Shown piece after piece: positions 44,892 to 55,190 of a stretch of DNA of 64,000 nucleotides. A program made the translations under genes and the position numbers. Each line of letters opens with the position of its first letter. Positions within the stretch are counted from its first letter, which is position 1. Origin of the DNA: Gammaproteobacteria bacterium (GTDB taxonomy: Bacteria; Pseudomonadota; Gammaproteobacteria; Steroidobacterales; GCA-2729495); the NCBI GenBank assembly GCA_021773815.1, contig JAJFJS010000037.1:1-64000 (forward strand). Direction: 5' to 3'. The notes beneath the pieces are model-generated. The model searched no databases, had not been told where the DNA came from, and was given only the letters and a program-made list of their open reading frames with translations.

Positions 44892-45101
44892 GCAGCCTGT
44901 TGAAAAAGTCTCAGGTGAGCGCACCCCAAGGGCACTTCCTTCGGGCGCACCCCAAGGGCACTTCCTTCGGGCGCAAGATCAAGGCAGGAATGGCGAAAAA
45001 AGCGCAGGGTCCACACCAGTACATGAGCCCTCGTCAAATCCGCAAGAGTGAGCCGTGCTTAACGCAGGATTGTGCCGCCTGAGGGTTTTGCAACAGGCTG
45101 C
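44892..45101. mobile_element. MITE-like element between prs and rplY
   Basis: A 210-bp element bounded by imperfect 24-bp inverted repeats (GCAGCCTGTTGAAAAAGTCT... and its complement ...GGTTTTGCAACAGGCTGC). It has no transposase gene. It contains a perfect 26-bp tandem duplication (44919-44944 and 44945-44970, beginning GCGCACCCCAAGGG). Its terminal base at 45101 is also the last base of the prs stop codon. It must be mobilised by a transposase encoded elsewhere, if at all. Confidence 0.75.
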
Positions 45102-46072
45102 TAGTCGAGGTACAGCGAGCTCACGGACTCATCCAGTGCAATGCGGCGCATCGTCTCGGCGAGCAGCTCCGCAACGCCGAGCTGGCGGATCTTCGGGCAG
45201 GCGGCGGCGGCCTCGGACAACGGGATCGTATCGGTCACGACGAGCTCGTCAAGCGCCGACTGGCTGATGCGCTCCACGGCCGGACCCGACAGCACCGGGT
45301 GCGTGATATAAGCGACAACGCGCGTGGCGCCCTTGGCCTTGAGCGCACCGGCCGCGAGACAGAGCGTGCCGGCCGTGTCGATCATGTCGTCGATCAGCAC
45401 GCAGGTCTTGCCCGCCACCTGACCGATAATGTTCATGACCTCGGCCTGGTTCGGCTGCGGCCGCCGTTTGTCAATAATCGCCAGTTCGAGATCGTCCATG
45501 CGCTTGGCCAGCGCTCGCGCGCGCACGACGCCGCCGACGTCCGGCGATACGACGACCATGTCATCGACCTTGTGCTTCCACAGGTCGCCGAGCAGGACCG
45601 GCGATCCGTAGACATTATCGAGCGGGATCGAGAAAAAACCCTGAATCTGGTCTGCGTGCAGATCGACCGTCAGCACGCGATCAATACCGGCCGTCGAGAT
45701 CATGCTGGCCACGAGTCGCGCGGTGATGGGCACACGCGCCGCGCGCGGCCGCCGATCCTGGCGCGCATAGCCGAAATAGGGGATCACGGCCGTAATTCGC
45801 TTGACGGACGCGCGGCGCAGCGCGTCGGCCATCACGAGCAGCTCCATCAGGTTGTCGTTGACCGGCGGACACGTCGACTGAATGATGTAGACGTCGCGCC
45901 CGCGCACGTTCTCGATAATTTCGGTACTGATCTCGCCGTCACTGAACCGCCCCACGTGGCTCTTGCTCAGCGGCACCATCAGATGACGCGCGATGCGCGC
46001 CGCCAGTTCCGGGTTCGCATTCCCGGTAAACAGCATTATGTTCGGGATGACGAGAGAACTGTCTTGATTCAC
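45101..46072 (-). CDS. prs: Ribose-phosphate pyrophosphokinase
   Basis: A 323-residue PRPP synthase, supplying PRPP for nucleotides, His and Trp. Markers are [40 protein letters not shown], the ATP-binding [32 protein letters not shown], and the PRPP loop [17 protein letters not shown] 46072 is the most upstream plausible start and gives a length close to E. coli Prs (315). The reading to 46138 would run into tRNA-Gln. ATG 46036 is an alternative. The TAG stop is shared with the MITE edge. Confidence 0.95.
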   Translation of the reverse strand: MNQDSSLVIPNIMLFTGNANPELAARIARHLMVPLSKSHVGRFSDGEISTEIIENVRGRDVYIIQSTCPPVNDNLMELLVMADALRRASVKRITAVIPYFGYARQDRRPRAARVPITARLVASMISTAGIDRVLTVDLHADQIQGFFSIPLDNVYGSPVLLGDLWKHKVDDMVVVSPDVGGVVRARALAKRMDDLELAIIDKRRPQPNQAEVMNIIGQVAGKTCVLIDDMIDTAGTLCLAAGALKAKGATRVVAYITHPVLSGPAVERISQSALDELVVTDTIPLSEAAAACPKIRQLGVAELLAETMRRIALDESVSSLYLD

Positions 46073-46103
46073 TGGATCAGCCTTGTACGCGGCGGGTTGA
46101 ATA

Positions 46104-46178
46104 TGGCTGGGGCGGCAGGATTCGAACCTGCGGTACACGGGATCAAAACCCGTTGCCTTACCACTTGGCTACGCCCCA
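46104..46178 (-). tRNA. tRNA-Gln (anticodon TTG)
   Basis: A 75-base cloverleaf with encoded CCA, beginning TGGGGCGTAGCCAAGTGG. The acceptor pairs TGGGGCG with CGCCCCA; the anticodon loop is TTTTGAT with anticodon TTG; the T-arm is GCAGG TTCGAAT CCTGC. The U1-A72-type end is typical of tRNA-Gln. It sits between lolB and prs, a conserved gammaproteobacterial position. Confidence 0.96.
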
Positions 46179-46294
46179 GCAGTTGCAGTCTTCGTGTCGC
46201 AGCGGAACGCTCCCTTCGTAGGCGCGGGTATTGTGATTTGGGTCACCATGAGTGTCAAACGCCATGGTCGTGAGACGGGTCAACCTGCGAGTCG

Positions 46295-46894
46295 TCACCA
46301 ACTCCAGCGATCGACGATCAGCCTCACCCGCGCGTTCTCGCTGCGCATGACGATTTTTCCGGGCATCCAGCGACCGTCGACATCGGTGAATCGATCGTAG
46401 GTCACGAGCCAGCCGTTCTGCTCCAGTTGGACGAGCCAGCCGTCCACATCGAACTCGGACCGGCTGGCAAACGCCGGATCGGCGATGCCGAGGATCCAGT
46501 AGCGCGTGCTGCGAGCCGGAAACGACCAACCGACCTGGTCGGCCAGGTAGCGCTCGACGGCATCGTCGCCGGCATACGCGGTGGTCACCTCGCCGGCCTT
46601 GCCGGTCACGACCAGTCCGTCGCCGGTCCAGTCAATCTGCCAGGCGCCGGCCCCGAAGGGTCCGCGCAAGGCGATACGCACGTCATCGCCGCGCTGGCGC
46701 CACATGATGTTCCCCTGCCCGCCGTCGTCACCGGACTTGACCGCGATACGCCCGTCGGCCTGCCAGCCCGGCAACCGCAACAGGCTCTCGGCACGCCGCC
46801 CCCAGTCGACATCGGGACCGGGCGTCGTCGGCCGCGAGGCACAACCGACCAAGGCGACGACGACGAGCAGCGACCAGCTACGCGCGGTCGTCAT
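46295..46894 (-). CDS. lolB: Outer-membrane lipoprotein receptor LolB
   Basis: A 199-residue lipoprotein that accepts lipoproteins from LolA and inserts them in the outer membrane. The lipobox LVVVALVGCAS is followed by the LolB fold with LPGWQADGRIAVKSGDDGGQ, GNIMWRQRGDDVRIALRGPF and the C-terminal strand PGKIVMRSENARVRLIVDRW. Length fits the family (~200). The start overlaps the stop of the TPR lipoprotein gene by ATGA. In most gammaproteobacteria ispE follows lolB; here tRNA-Gln follows directly. Confidence 0.9.
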   Translation of the reverse strand: MTTARSWSLLVVVALVGCASRPTTPGPDVDWGRRAESLLRLPGWQADGRIAVKSGDDGGQGNIMWRQRGDDVRIALRGPFGAGAWQIDWTGDGLVVTGKAGEVTTAYAGDDAVERYLADQVGWSFPARSTRYWILGIADPAFASRSEFDVDGWLVQLEQNGWLVTYDRFTDVDGRWMPGKIVMRSENARVRLIVDRWSW

Positions 46895-48585
46895 CGGCGC
46901 AGTCGCTCGCGCGTTGCGGCCAGCGCCTCATCATCCGGGTGCAGCACGGCGAATCGGTCGAGCAAATCGCGGGCACGATCGCGCTCTCCCGTCCCCCATA
47001 GCGCCTCGGCCAAATGCGCGGCGATCTCCGGATCAGCCATCTGTGCGAGCGCCAGCTCGAGGAATCCCAGCGCCTCTTCGCGTCGGCCGAGCCGGAACAG
47101 GACCCAGCCCATGCTGTCGAGTATGGGCGCCGAATCTGGCGCAAGTTCCAGCGCCGTGCGAATCAACCGGTAGGCGTCGTCGTGGCGGCGCGTCCGATTG
47201 GTTAGCGTATAACCGAGTGCATTGAGCGCATCGGGATTCATCGGCGCGAGCGCCACGGCTCGCTCCATGACGGCCAGCGCCCCTTTGCGATCACCGAGCA
47301 GATCGAGCATGCCGCCGTAGCCGAGCAATGCCGCGACGGCGTTCGGCTGCACCATCAGCAGCGCCCGCATCGCGGCCAGCGCCTCGCCAGTTCGCCCGAG
47401 ATCGAACAACAATTGCGCGCGCGTCGGTTCCAGCGCCATGGCATGGCGCGGGTAACGCTGCGCGAATGCCGCCAGGCTGTCGAGCGCCGCCTCCCGGTCA
47501 CCACGCCGCTGGTACGCCAGCGTCGCGCCGATCTGCGCCGGGATGAGATACGGGCCGCTGCGCACGCGGAGAAAATAACCGGCGCCCTCGGTCAATGCGC
47601 CGCGGATCACGGCGATGCGACCGAGATAGTAGAAACATTCGTGCATGTCACTGCCGGCCGCCAGCAACTGGCGGAAACTCTGTTCCGCCGCATCGAGATG
47701 CTGTGCCGCCAGGCTGATCAACGCATGCATCCGGACGAAATCCGGCTGCGCGCCATAGGTCCTGGCAAGCTGCGCGAGGTGTGCCAACGCGCGAGACGTG
47801 CGACCGCTCGCGGACAACAGCCGGATATATTCGAGTTCAACGGCGACCGGCGTCGACTCGCCGCGCAGCCGTTCGAGGAGCGCCAGCGCCCCGAGATCAT
47901 CGCCAACGGCCATCCGGGCACGGGCCACGAGTAATTGCGGCTCATACGCTTCCGGGTTCGCCCACGCGAACCGGCGCGCGGCATGCAACGCCAGATCACT
48001 GTCCCCCGAACGCAGGGCCGCGCGCGCCAGCGCGGCCTGCAGCCCGGCCGAATCCGGAGACTGCCGGGCGAACTGCTTGAATATTTCCGTAACGCCGGCC
48101 GCGTTGTCTTCGTCCGCAAGGTCGGCATCCAGCGCGAGGTATGCCTCATCGGACGCATCGGCGCCGAGCGCCGCGCTGAAATGCTCGAAGGCGCGGCCCG
48201 CATCATGGTTCCGCAGATACAGCCGCCCCGCCTGTTCCTGCGCAATGCGTCGGTCGGGCTCGAGCTCCAGCCAACGCAGCGCGGCGCTGAGCGCAAAGGT
48301 GTCATAACCAAAGTCGGCCGCAAACTCGGCCGCCCGCTGCGCCAGTTCCGGATCATCGCTCTGTTCGGCCGCATTCAGGTACTGCTCGGCCGCCGTGAAC
48401 CACACCTTGCGCTGGACGGCGATCTCGGCCATCAGCAGGTAATAATTCGCATCGGGGATGTAATTCGACTCCGGTGCCGAACCGCGCGGCGCCGTCGCAC
48501 AGGCGCCCAGTATCGCCAACAGCATCACCAGGGCCATCCGGTATAGCGGACGGACCAGGCGGGAGCGACCAATCGGGCGGTTCAT
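46891..48585 (-). CDS. TPR-repeat lipoprotein
   Basis: A ~564-residue secreted lipoprotein (lipobox LLAILGACATAP at about residues 21-32) made almost wholly of tetratricopeptide repeats of the form AxxLxxxGRxxxAL-A. Examples are PVAVELEYIRLLSASGRTSR-AL and DSAPILDSMGWVLFRLGRRE-EAL. ATG 48585 is chosen because the lipoprotein signal begins there; the frame continues to 48654. It is translationally coupled to lolB. A role as scaffold in envelope assembly is plausible but not established. Confidence 0.85.
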   Translation of the reverse strand: MNRPIGRSRLVRPLYRMALVMLLAILGACATAPRGSAPESNYIPDANYYLLMAEIAVQRKVWFTAAEQYLNAAEQSDDPELAQRAAEFAADFGYDTFALSAALRWLELEPDRRIAQEQAGRLYLRNHDAGRAFEHFSAALGADASDEAYLALDADLADEDNAAGVTEIFKQFARQSPDSAGLQAALARAALRSGDSDLALHAARRFAWANPEAYEPQLLVARARMAVGDDLGALALLERLRGESTPVAVELEYIRLLSASGRTSRALAHLAQLARTYGAQPDFVRMHALISLAAQHLDAAEQSFRQLLAAGSDMHECFYYLGRIAVIRGALTEGAGYFLRVRSGPYLIPAQIGATLAYQRRGDREAALDSLAAFAQRYPRHAMALEPTRAQLLFDLGRTGEALAAMRALLMVQPNAVAALLGYGGMLDLLGDRKGALAVMERAVALAPMNPDALNALGYTLTNRTRRHDDAYRLIRTALELAPDSAPILDSMGWVLFRLGRREEALGFLELALAQMADPEIAAHLAEALWGTGERDRARDLLDRFAVLHPDDEALAATRERLRR

Positions 48586-48773
48586 GCGCGGACATGATAC
48601 GGGAAATTCCGCGATGACCAACGGCGGACCCGTCAACCGGCGCCGGTTCCACAACGGTTGCGACGGTCCTTGTCACCACTTCGCCGGCAGCCGACAATTG
48701 CGCCTCAGCCGGCCGTGGACCGGCGAATCAATTAGCGGCCGCACCTGCGCCACCGCCCGAACGGATGTAACGC

Positions 48774-49856
<1,083 letters not shown>

Positions 49857-49866
49857 GCCGCCGCCC

Positions 49867-50883
49867 ATGACCACGATGCACGGGTCGACGATCGACCATA
49901 TCGGCAACACGCCGTTGATCAGGCTCAATCATGTCTCCGACGCGACCGGCTGCGAGATACTCGGCAAGGCCGAATTCATGAATCCGGGCGGCTCGATCAA
50001 GGACCGCGCGGCACTGGGCATCGTCCGGGACGCCGAACGACGCGGACGGCTGCGGCCCGGCGGCATCATCGTCGAAGGCACGGCCGGCAATACCGGCATC
50101 GGGCTGGCGGTCGTCGGCAACGCGCTCGGCTACGACACCGTGATCGTGATGCCCGATAACCAGAGCCGGGACAAGATCGATACGCTCAAATCATACGGTG
50201 TGACGCTGCACCTCGTGCCCGCGGTACCGCTCAGGGATCCGAACCATTTCACGAAAGTTTCCGAGCGCATCGCCGCGGAACTCGACGAGTCGCACGAGCA
50301 CGGCGCCCTATGGGCCAATCAGTTCAACAACACGGCGAACCGCGCATTTCACGAACAAACGACCGGCGTGGAAATCTGGGACCAGACCCGCGGCGAGATC
50401 GACGGGTTCATCTGCTCGGTGGGCACCGGCGGCACGCTGGCCGGCGTAGCGCGCGCACTCCGGGCACGCAATGCGAAGGTGCAGATCGGTCTCGCGGACC
50501 CGGGCGGCTCGGCGCTGTACCATTTCTTTGCACACGGCGAGCTCAGGGCCGAGGGCAGTTCGATCTCCGAAGGCATCGGCAACAGCCGGATCACCGACAA
50601 TCTCGCCGACACGCCGATCGACCGACCGTACCGGGTGCCGGACAGCGACGCGATCCCGATGGTCTATGACCTGATCCGACGCGAAGGACTGTCGGTCGGC
50701 GGCTCGAGCGGCGTCAACGTCGCCGGCGCCGTGCGCATGGCCAAAGACCTCGGCCCCGGCCACACCATCGTGACGCTGCTGTGCGACTCGGCAATGCGCT
50801 ACCGGGCGCGGCTGTTCAACCGGGCGTTCCTGGTCGACAAGGGGCTCACACTGCCGGACTGGCTGAACCTGGACCAGTGCTGA
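49867..50883 (+). CDS. PLP-dependent cysteine synthase family protein
   Basis: A 338-residue fold-type II PLP enzyme like O-acetylserine sulfhydrylase or cystathionine beta-synthase without the regulatory domain. Motifs: IGNTPLIRLNHVSD, the PLP lysine in NPGGSIKDRAALGIVRDAER, the substrate loop VEGTAGNTGIGLAVVGNALG, the phosphate loop SVGTGGTLAGVAR, and GGSSGVNVAGAVRMAKDLGP. ATG 49867 lies 10 bases after the prfA stop, so it probably shares the prfA transcript. The cystathionine lyase at 53742 could make the two a reverse transsulfuration pair; cysteine synthesis from O-acetylserine is the alternative. Confidence 0.88.
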   Translation: MTTMHGSTIDHIGNTPLIRLNHVSDATGCEILGKAEFMNPGGSIKDRAALGIVRDAERRGRLRPGGIIVEGTAGNTGIGLAVVGNALGYDTVIVMPDNQSRDKIDTLKSYGVTLHLVPAVPLRDPNHFTKVSERIAAELDESHEHGALWANQFNNTANRAFHEQTTGVEIWDQTRGEIDGFICSVGTGGTLAGVARALRARNAKVQIGLADPGGSALYHFFAHGELRAEGSSISEGIGNSRITDNLADTPIDRPYRVPDSDAIPMVYDLIRREGLSVGGSSGVNVAGAVRMAKDLGPGHTIVTLLCDSAMRYRARLFNRAFLVDKGLTLPDWLNLDQC

Positions 50884-50954
50884 AAACAACCCGACCGGGA
50901 GCCGTCGTCCATCATTGACGGACAGTCGACCCTATTGTCGGGCCTTCGACGTAC

Positions 50955-52871
50955 TCAGGGTCGAATGCGATCAGCCGATGTCGATAAATGCTTCTTGAAA
51001 TGCGCCAATGCGCTTTCCAGAAAATAGGCTTCGTTGCTGTTGATTCTCAGGCCGTGGCCCTCGCCCATGATGATCGTAACGCTGCCGTCGACGGCTGATT
51101 TCTTGAGCGCCTTTTCAAACCGGCGGGCCTGCTCTACAGAAACAATCGGATCCTCATCACCGTGAAATATGACGAATGGGACGGCCAAATCATCGATTCT
51201 GTTAATCGGTGAATGCTGCTTTAGAAATTTCTTCTCTGAGCGCGGGTCGCCTACCGCATATTTCCAGTACTCGTAATTGAAATCCTGATCGCTTTTCTTG
51301 TAATCCCTGATCTGTGCCACGAGGTCCAGCGGAGAAGACAAGGAAACGGCTGCCTTGTAGAGATTCGGATGGCGAATCGAACTCATCAGCGCTGCGTAGC
51401 CCCCGTAACTCGTTCCCATGATAAACAAGTCGTCGGCACGCGCGTAACCACTGGTAACGAGCCAATTGGCGCCATCGGCTATGTCGTCGAGCATTAATGT
51501 CGACAGGTTCCGTATGCCGGACAGAAAATGCTCGCGACCGAAACCCGTGGAGCCGCGGAAATTAACTTGCAGGACGGCAAATCCCCGTGTGGCGAAAAAC
51601 TGGACAGCCGGATCGTAACCCCACACATCCCTGGCCCAGGGACCGCCGTGAGGCATTACGATCGCGGGAACCGGCCGCCCATCGTGATGCGGCGGCAGCG
51701 TCAGGTAACCCTCCAGGTCATAACCGTCACGTGCCGCAAACCGGATAACCTGCATGCTCCCGAGATCGAAATCTCTCAACGCCGGCGAAAAATCTGAATG
51801 CAGGGCCAACTTTCCTTCTTCAGTCAGATAGATAACCGCCTTGCCCGGCTCACGATCACTCCGGGTATACACCAGCAATTTTCCGAGATCGTCAGTCCAG
51901 TCGGCAATCAGATTGATGTTATTTGGATACTTGCCATCCAAAAATGCCTGGAAAGCACGGAACCGGTCATCAAACCACTCCGTATGACGCTTCGACTGGT
52001 CGTACCTGACGCCAATCAACTTCTGCTCGGGAGCGAAAAATAGCAGACTGGAATTGGCATTCTCTCCGCCGATATCAAAGCGGTCGTCTTCGATCACCGT
52101 ATCAACAATTTCCTGATCAGACAGTCGGTATCGGACCAGCCGGAATCGATCCCTGCCCAGATTTTCTGCCAGATAAACAATGTCGTCGTCGTAGGAAAAT
52201 TCACCCAGATATATGCGCTGATCGGCAAAAGACTTGCCGTCATAACTCAGCGGATAATTCGTATTGCCGTCGACGACCGCCATCGGACTGACATCACCCG
52301 ATCGCGGGTCATAACGGAAATATTGCATCTTCCCCTTGACCGAACTGAGACCGACCCGCACATCGCCCTGCCGATCGACCCACCATCGGGAGATCTTCCG
52401 TTTCGACCCATCGACGACTTCTGTCAATTCCCCGGAAAATACATCGAGGCGATAAACGCTCGCGATTTCGTCCAGATTTGTGCCGGCAACCAGAATTTCT
52501 TCCCGATTGTCCGGCAGCGCGTGCAGAACCTGCCAGTTCCGGAAATCGCGCACGGCCTTTATCCATGAAATGGTTTTTCGCTTTGGATCATAGATATTCG
52601 GCAGGATGAGCCTGATTTCCGATCCATCGACGTTGACGGCGGCGATCGAACCCTGCACCTCAACACTAACCCGTCGCTTGCTGATCCACTGGAGATTCGC
52701 GGGCAATTCATCCCCAATCGGAATCCGTCCCACGATGCCCAACTCGTCAAGATCGGTAAAAGCGACGAAATACTGCCTTGGCCGGACCTGAATGAACGCC
52801 AGGTATTTTCCGTCCGGCGAAATCGTAAAGCCCATGTCATGATCGGATTTGAGCAGCGCATCGATCGGCAC
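50955..52871 (-). CDS. S9-family (prolyl oligopeptidase-type) serine peptidase
   Basis: A 638-residue peptidase with an N-terminal beta-propeller (about 1-370) and a C-terminal alpha/beta-hydrolase domain. The nucleophile serine is in MGTSYGGYAALMSSIRHPNL. The oxyanion region is MPHGGPWARDVWGYDP. The Asp is in FVIFHGDEDPIVSVEQARRF and the His in GEGHGLRINSNEAYF. The first standard start in this frame is GTG 52871, but that begins after an obvious in-frame signal peptide (see 52872-52964), so the true protein is probably longer and exported. Confidence 0.9.
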   Translation of the reverse strand: MPIDALLKSDHDMGFTISPDGKYLAFIQVRPRQYFVAFTDLDELGIVGRIPIGDELPANLQWISKRRVSVEVQGSIAAVNVDGSEIRLILPNIYDPKRKTISWIKAVRDFRNWQVLHALPDNREEILVAGTNLDEIASVYRLDVFSGELTEVVDGSKRKISRWWVDRQGDVRVGLSSVKGKMQYFRYDPRSGDVSPMAVVDGNTNYPLSYDGKSFADQRIYLGEFSYDDDIVYLAENLGRDRFRLVRYRLSDQEIVDTVIEDDRFDIGGENANSSLLFFAPEQKLIGVRYDQSKRHTEWFDDRFRAFQAFLDGKYPNNINLIADWTDDLGKLLVYTRSDREPGKAVIYLTEEGKLALHSDFSPALRDFDLGSMQVIRFAARDGYDLEGYLTLPPHHDGRPVPAIVMPHGGPWARDVWGYDPAVQFFATRGFAVLQVNFRGSTGFGREHFLSGIRNLSTLMLDDIADGANWLVTSGYARADDLFIMGTSYGGYAALMSSIRHPNLYKAAVSLSSPLDLVAQIRDYKKSDQDFNYEYWKYAVGDPRSEKKFLKQHSPINRIDDLAVPFVIFHGDEDPIVSVEQARRFEKALKKSAVDGSVTIIMGEGHGLRINSNEAYFLESALAHFKKHLSTSADRIRP

Positions 52872-52964
52872 CGGCGATGGACCGGTTGTTTCCGTTGCCC
52901 CGGTCGACAGCGGCCCGCAAACGGCAAGGCAGCCGATCAGCGCACGAACAAATCTGATATTGAT
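52872..52964 (-). other. In-frame signal-peptide coding segment lacking a standard start codon
   Basis: Directly upstream of the S9 peptidase and in its frame, 31 codons read INIRFVRALIGCLAVCGPLS then TGATETTGPSP, a textbook Sec signal peptide. The first codon is ATC (52964-52962) instead of ATG, and a strong AGGGGGG (52977-52971) lies 6 bases before it. Either AUC initiates, or the start codon was lost by mutation or base-calling error. Confidence 0.6.
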
Positions 52965-53179
52965 GCGACACCCCCCTGATGTGCGGACGCCCGACGGCCC
53001 GCGAAAGACCGACTCGATTCCCGCAGACCCCCGCGCCTCGATCGGCGCTGCGATCCCGATACCCCGCCACGTACCATGACGGGCCGCCCCAAAACCCGGT
53101 TCAAAGCCGATATTACCGCCAAATAATCAACTGACAAACTATCGGCACATTCTAGCCGTGCGGATGTCATCGGGGACGG

Positions 53180-53716
53180 TCAGTCGACTGACGGATTACC
53201 GGCGGCGGGCAGAAAAGCCGGGAACCGGTCGGTCGCAAACCGCGCGTGACAGCCGCCGCAGGCCTCGAGCATCCGGCCGAAACGCTCACGCTGCAGCGAC
53301 CGATCGCCGGCCGCGGCCGCCTGTGCGAGTGCATGCGCCGCCTCGTGCAGACCCTGATCCATCGTGACGAACGCTTCCGGGACGGCCGCGCGCAGTTGCC
53401 GCCGGTCTTCGGGCGTCATCGATTGGCGCATGATGAAGCTGTCATGGATCTGCTGCGCCAGCGACGCAACGCCCGCATCGTCGCCGGCCACCAGCGCTGT
53501 CAATATTTCCCGGCTCGCCTCGTTGATCGACTGCATCTCCTGCAGCAGCAGCCCCCGAATCTGTGGCGGCAGTTTGGGACCGACCGGTTCGTCGGCCTGC
53601 ACCGGCCCGGCCACGCACCAGGTCGCGACGAGCAGGATCAGCGATGCGATCGACAACGCCCGGCGCCGGCGACCCCTGACATGACCCGCCGGGCCACCAA
53701 GCGATAATCGGGTCAT
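53180..53716 (-). CDS. Cytochrome c-prime-like protein
   Basis: A 178-residue exported protein. A basic n-region and hydrophobic helix (ALSIASLILLVATWCVAGPV, cleaved near QA) precede four helix-like segments. The heme motif CGGCH is near the C-terminus (GRMLEACGGCHARFATDRFP), as in four-helix-bundle class II cytochromes. It is on the same strand as, and upstream of, the S9 peptidase by about 200 bases. Function in gas binding or electron transfer is not resolved by sequence. Confidence 0.78.
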   Translation of the reverse strand: MTRLSLGGPAGHVRGRRRRALSIASLILLVATWCVAGPVQADEPVGPKLPPQIRGLLLQEMQSINEASREILTALVAGDDAGVASLAQQIHDSFIMRQSMTPEDRRQLRAAVPEAFVTMDQGLHEAAHALAQAAAAGDRSLQRERFGRMLEACGGCHARFATDRFPAFLPAAGNPSVD

Positions 53717-53741
53717 GGATGCACTCCTTTTAAATAATTAA

Positions 53742-54908
53742 TCACGACGCGCCCAGCACGCGGTCCAGGTCCGCAAGCAGATCATCCACATGCTCGATGC
53801 CGACCGACAACCGGATCAGGTTGTCGGGAATACCGAGCGATGCGCGTTCGGCCGCGGACAGGCTCGAGTGACTCATCGTCGCCGGGTGACCCACGAGGCT
53901 CTCGACGCCACCGAGGCTCTCGGCGAGCGTAAACACGCGCAGCGCGTTGAGCGCCGGCCCGACGGCCGATGCACCGCCGCGCAGGACGAACGATACGACG
54001 CCACCGAATCCGGCCATCTGTTGCGCGGCCAACGCATGACCGGGATGATCTGCGAGGCCGGGATAAAGGACCCGTTCCGCGCGCGGATGCGCGGCCAGCC
54101 ACCGCGCGATCGCCAGCGCATTCGACTGGTGGCGCTCCATACGCAACGCGAGCGTTTTGATACCGCGCAATACGAGATAGGCGTCGAACGGGCCGGCGAC
54201 CGCACCGACGGCGCTGCGTAACGATGCCAGGCGTTGACCCAGTTCGTCGTCCGTAACAACGACTAGCCCGCCAAGCACATCGGAGTGGCCGCCCAGATAC
54301 TTGGTCGACGAATGCATGACGATATCGCAGCCGGACTCGAGCGGCCGCTGCACGCACGGTGTCGCGAACGTATTGTCGACAGCGATCAGCAGATCGTTCG
54401 CCTTCGCCAGCGACGCAACCGCTGCAATATCGATAATGTTCAGCAGCGGGTTCGTCGGCGTCTCGATCCAGATCAGCCGCGTATTCGGCCGAATCGCCTG
54501 CTCGACGTTCGCAAGATCGCTGAAATCGACGAACGAAAACTCCAGACCCGAAGTCCGGGTCCGGACCTGTTTGAACAACCGCAGTGAACCGCCATAGATA
54601 TCGGCCGGCGCGATAACATGCTGACCGGCATCGAGCAGCTCCAGCACGCCGGCAGTCGCCGCCATCCCGGACGCATAGGCCAGGCCGCGCACACCGGATT
54701 CGAGCGCCGCAACACAGCGTTCCAGCGCATCGCGGGTCGGGTTCGATGCCCGCGCGTAGACATGCTCGCCGGGTTCGTCGAATGCGGGCTGCCGAAACGT
54801 CGTGCTCGTGCAGATCTGCGGCATGACGGCCCCGGTTGCGCTGTCCACCGTGTCGCCCGCATGGATGCAGCGCGTTGCCAGGTTCATTTCATCTGTTTCG
54901 TTGCTCAT
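53742..54908 (-). CDS. Cystathionine gamma-lyase/gamma-synthase family PLP enzyme
   Basis: A 388-residue Cys/Met-metabolism fold-type I PLP enzyme. Motifs: ATRCIHAGDTVDSATGAVMP, YARASNPTRDALERCVAALE, YGGSLRLF, and the PLP lysine in IVMHSSTKYLGGHSDVLGGL. The C-terminal ESLGGVESLVGHPATMSHSS is typical of the gamma-lyase/gamma-synthase branch. ATG 54908 follows an AGGGTG. Lyase versus synthase cannot be told apart by eye. The nearby cysteine-synthase-type gene favours transsulfuration. It lies within the block separating prfA from prmC. Confidence 0.9.
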   Translation of the reverse strand: MSNETDEMNLATRCIHAGDTVDSATGAVMPQICTSTTFRQPAFDEPGEHVYARASNPTRDALERCVAALESGVRGLAYASGMAATAGVLELLDAGQHVIAPADIYGGSLRLFKQVRTRTSGLEFSFVDFSDLANVEQAIRPNTRLIWIETPTNPLLNIIDIAAVASLAKANDLLIAVDNTFATPCVQRPLESGCDIVMHSSTKYLGGHSDVLGGLVVVTDDELGQRLASLRSAVGAVAGPFDAYLVLRGIKTLALRMERHQSNALAIARWLAAHPRAERVLYPGLADHPGHALAAQQMAGFGGVVSFVLRGGASAVGPALNALRVFTLAESLGGVESLVGHPATMSHSSLSAAERASLGIPDNLIRLSVGIEHVDDLLADLDRVLGAS

Positions 54909-55190
54909 CACCCTGCACTCCGCCATCCGGCATCCATACCCCGCGCCCCGACTCTCGACACCCACTCACCGCATTCGAACCATCCGCATCCATCCAACAC
55001 GTCCCGACCATCGGCCGCATAAATCACGTCCCGACCACCGGCCGCAACAGGCGCCGCGCCCCGCGCGGTCGCCTGCTTGCGACCTTTACCCATGATTAAG
55101 TTTCAAACCCCTCGCCGCATGGGCAAATACGCGCTATCGTTACAGCTGTTCATGCCGGACAATCATAACCAAGCTAACATAAGGCGGCAT

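Noticed and set aside
44919-44970. The 26-bp repeats as a CRISPR array
   Set aside because: Only two units directly abut with no spacers and no cas genes are present; no CRISPR-like array was found elsewhere in the window.
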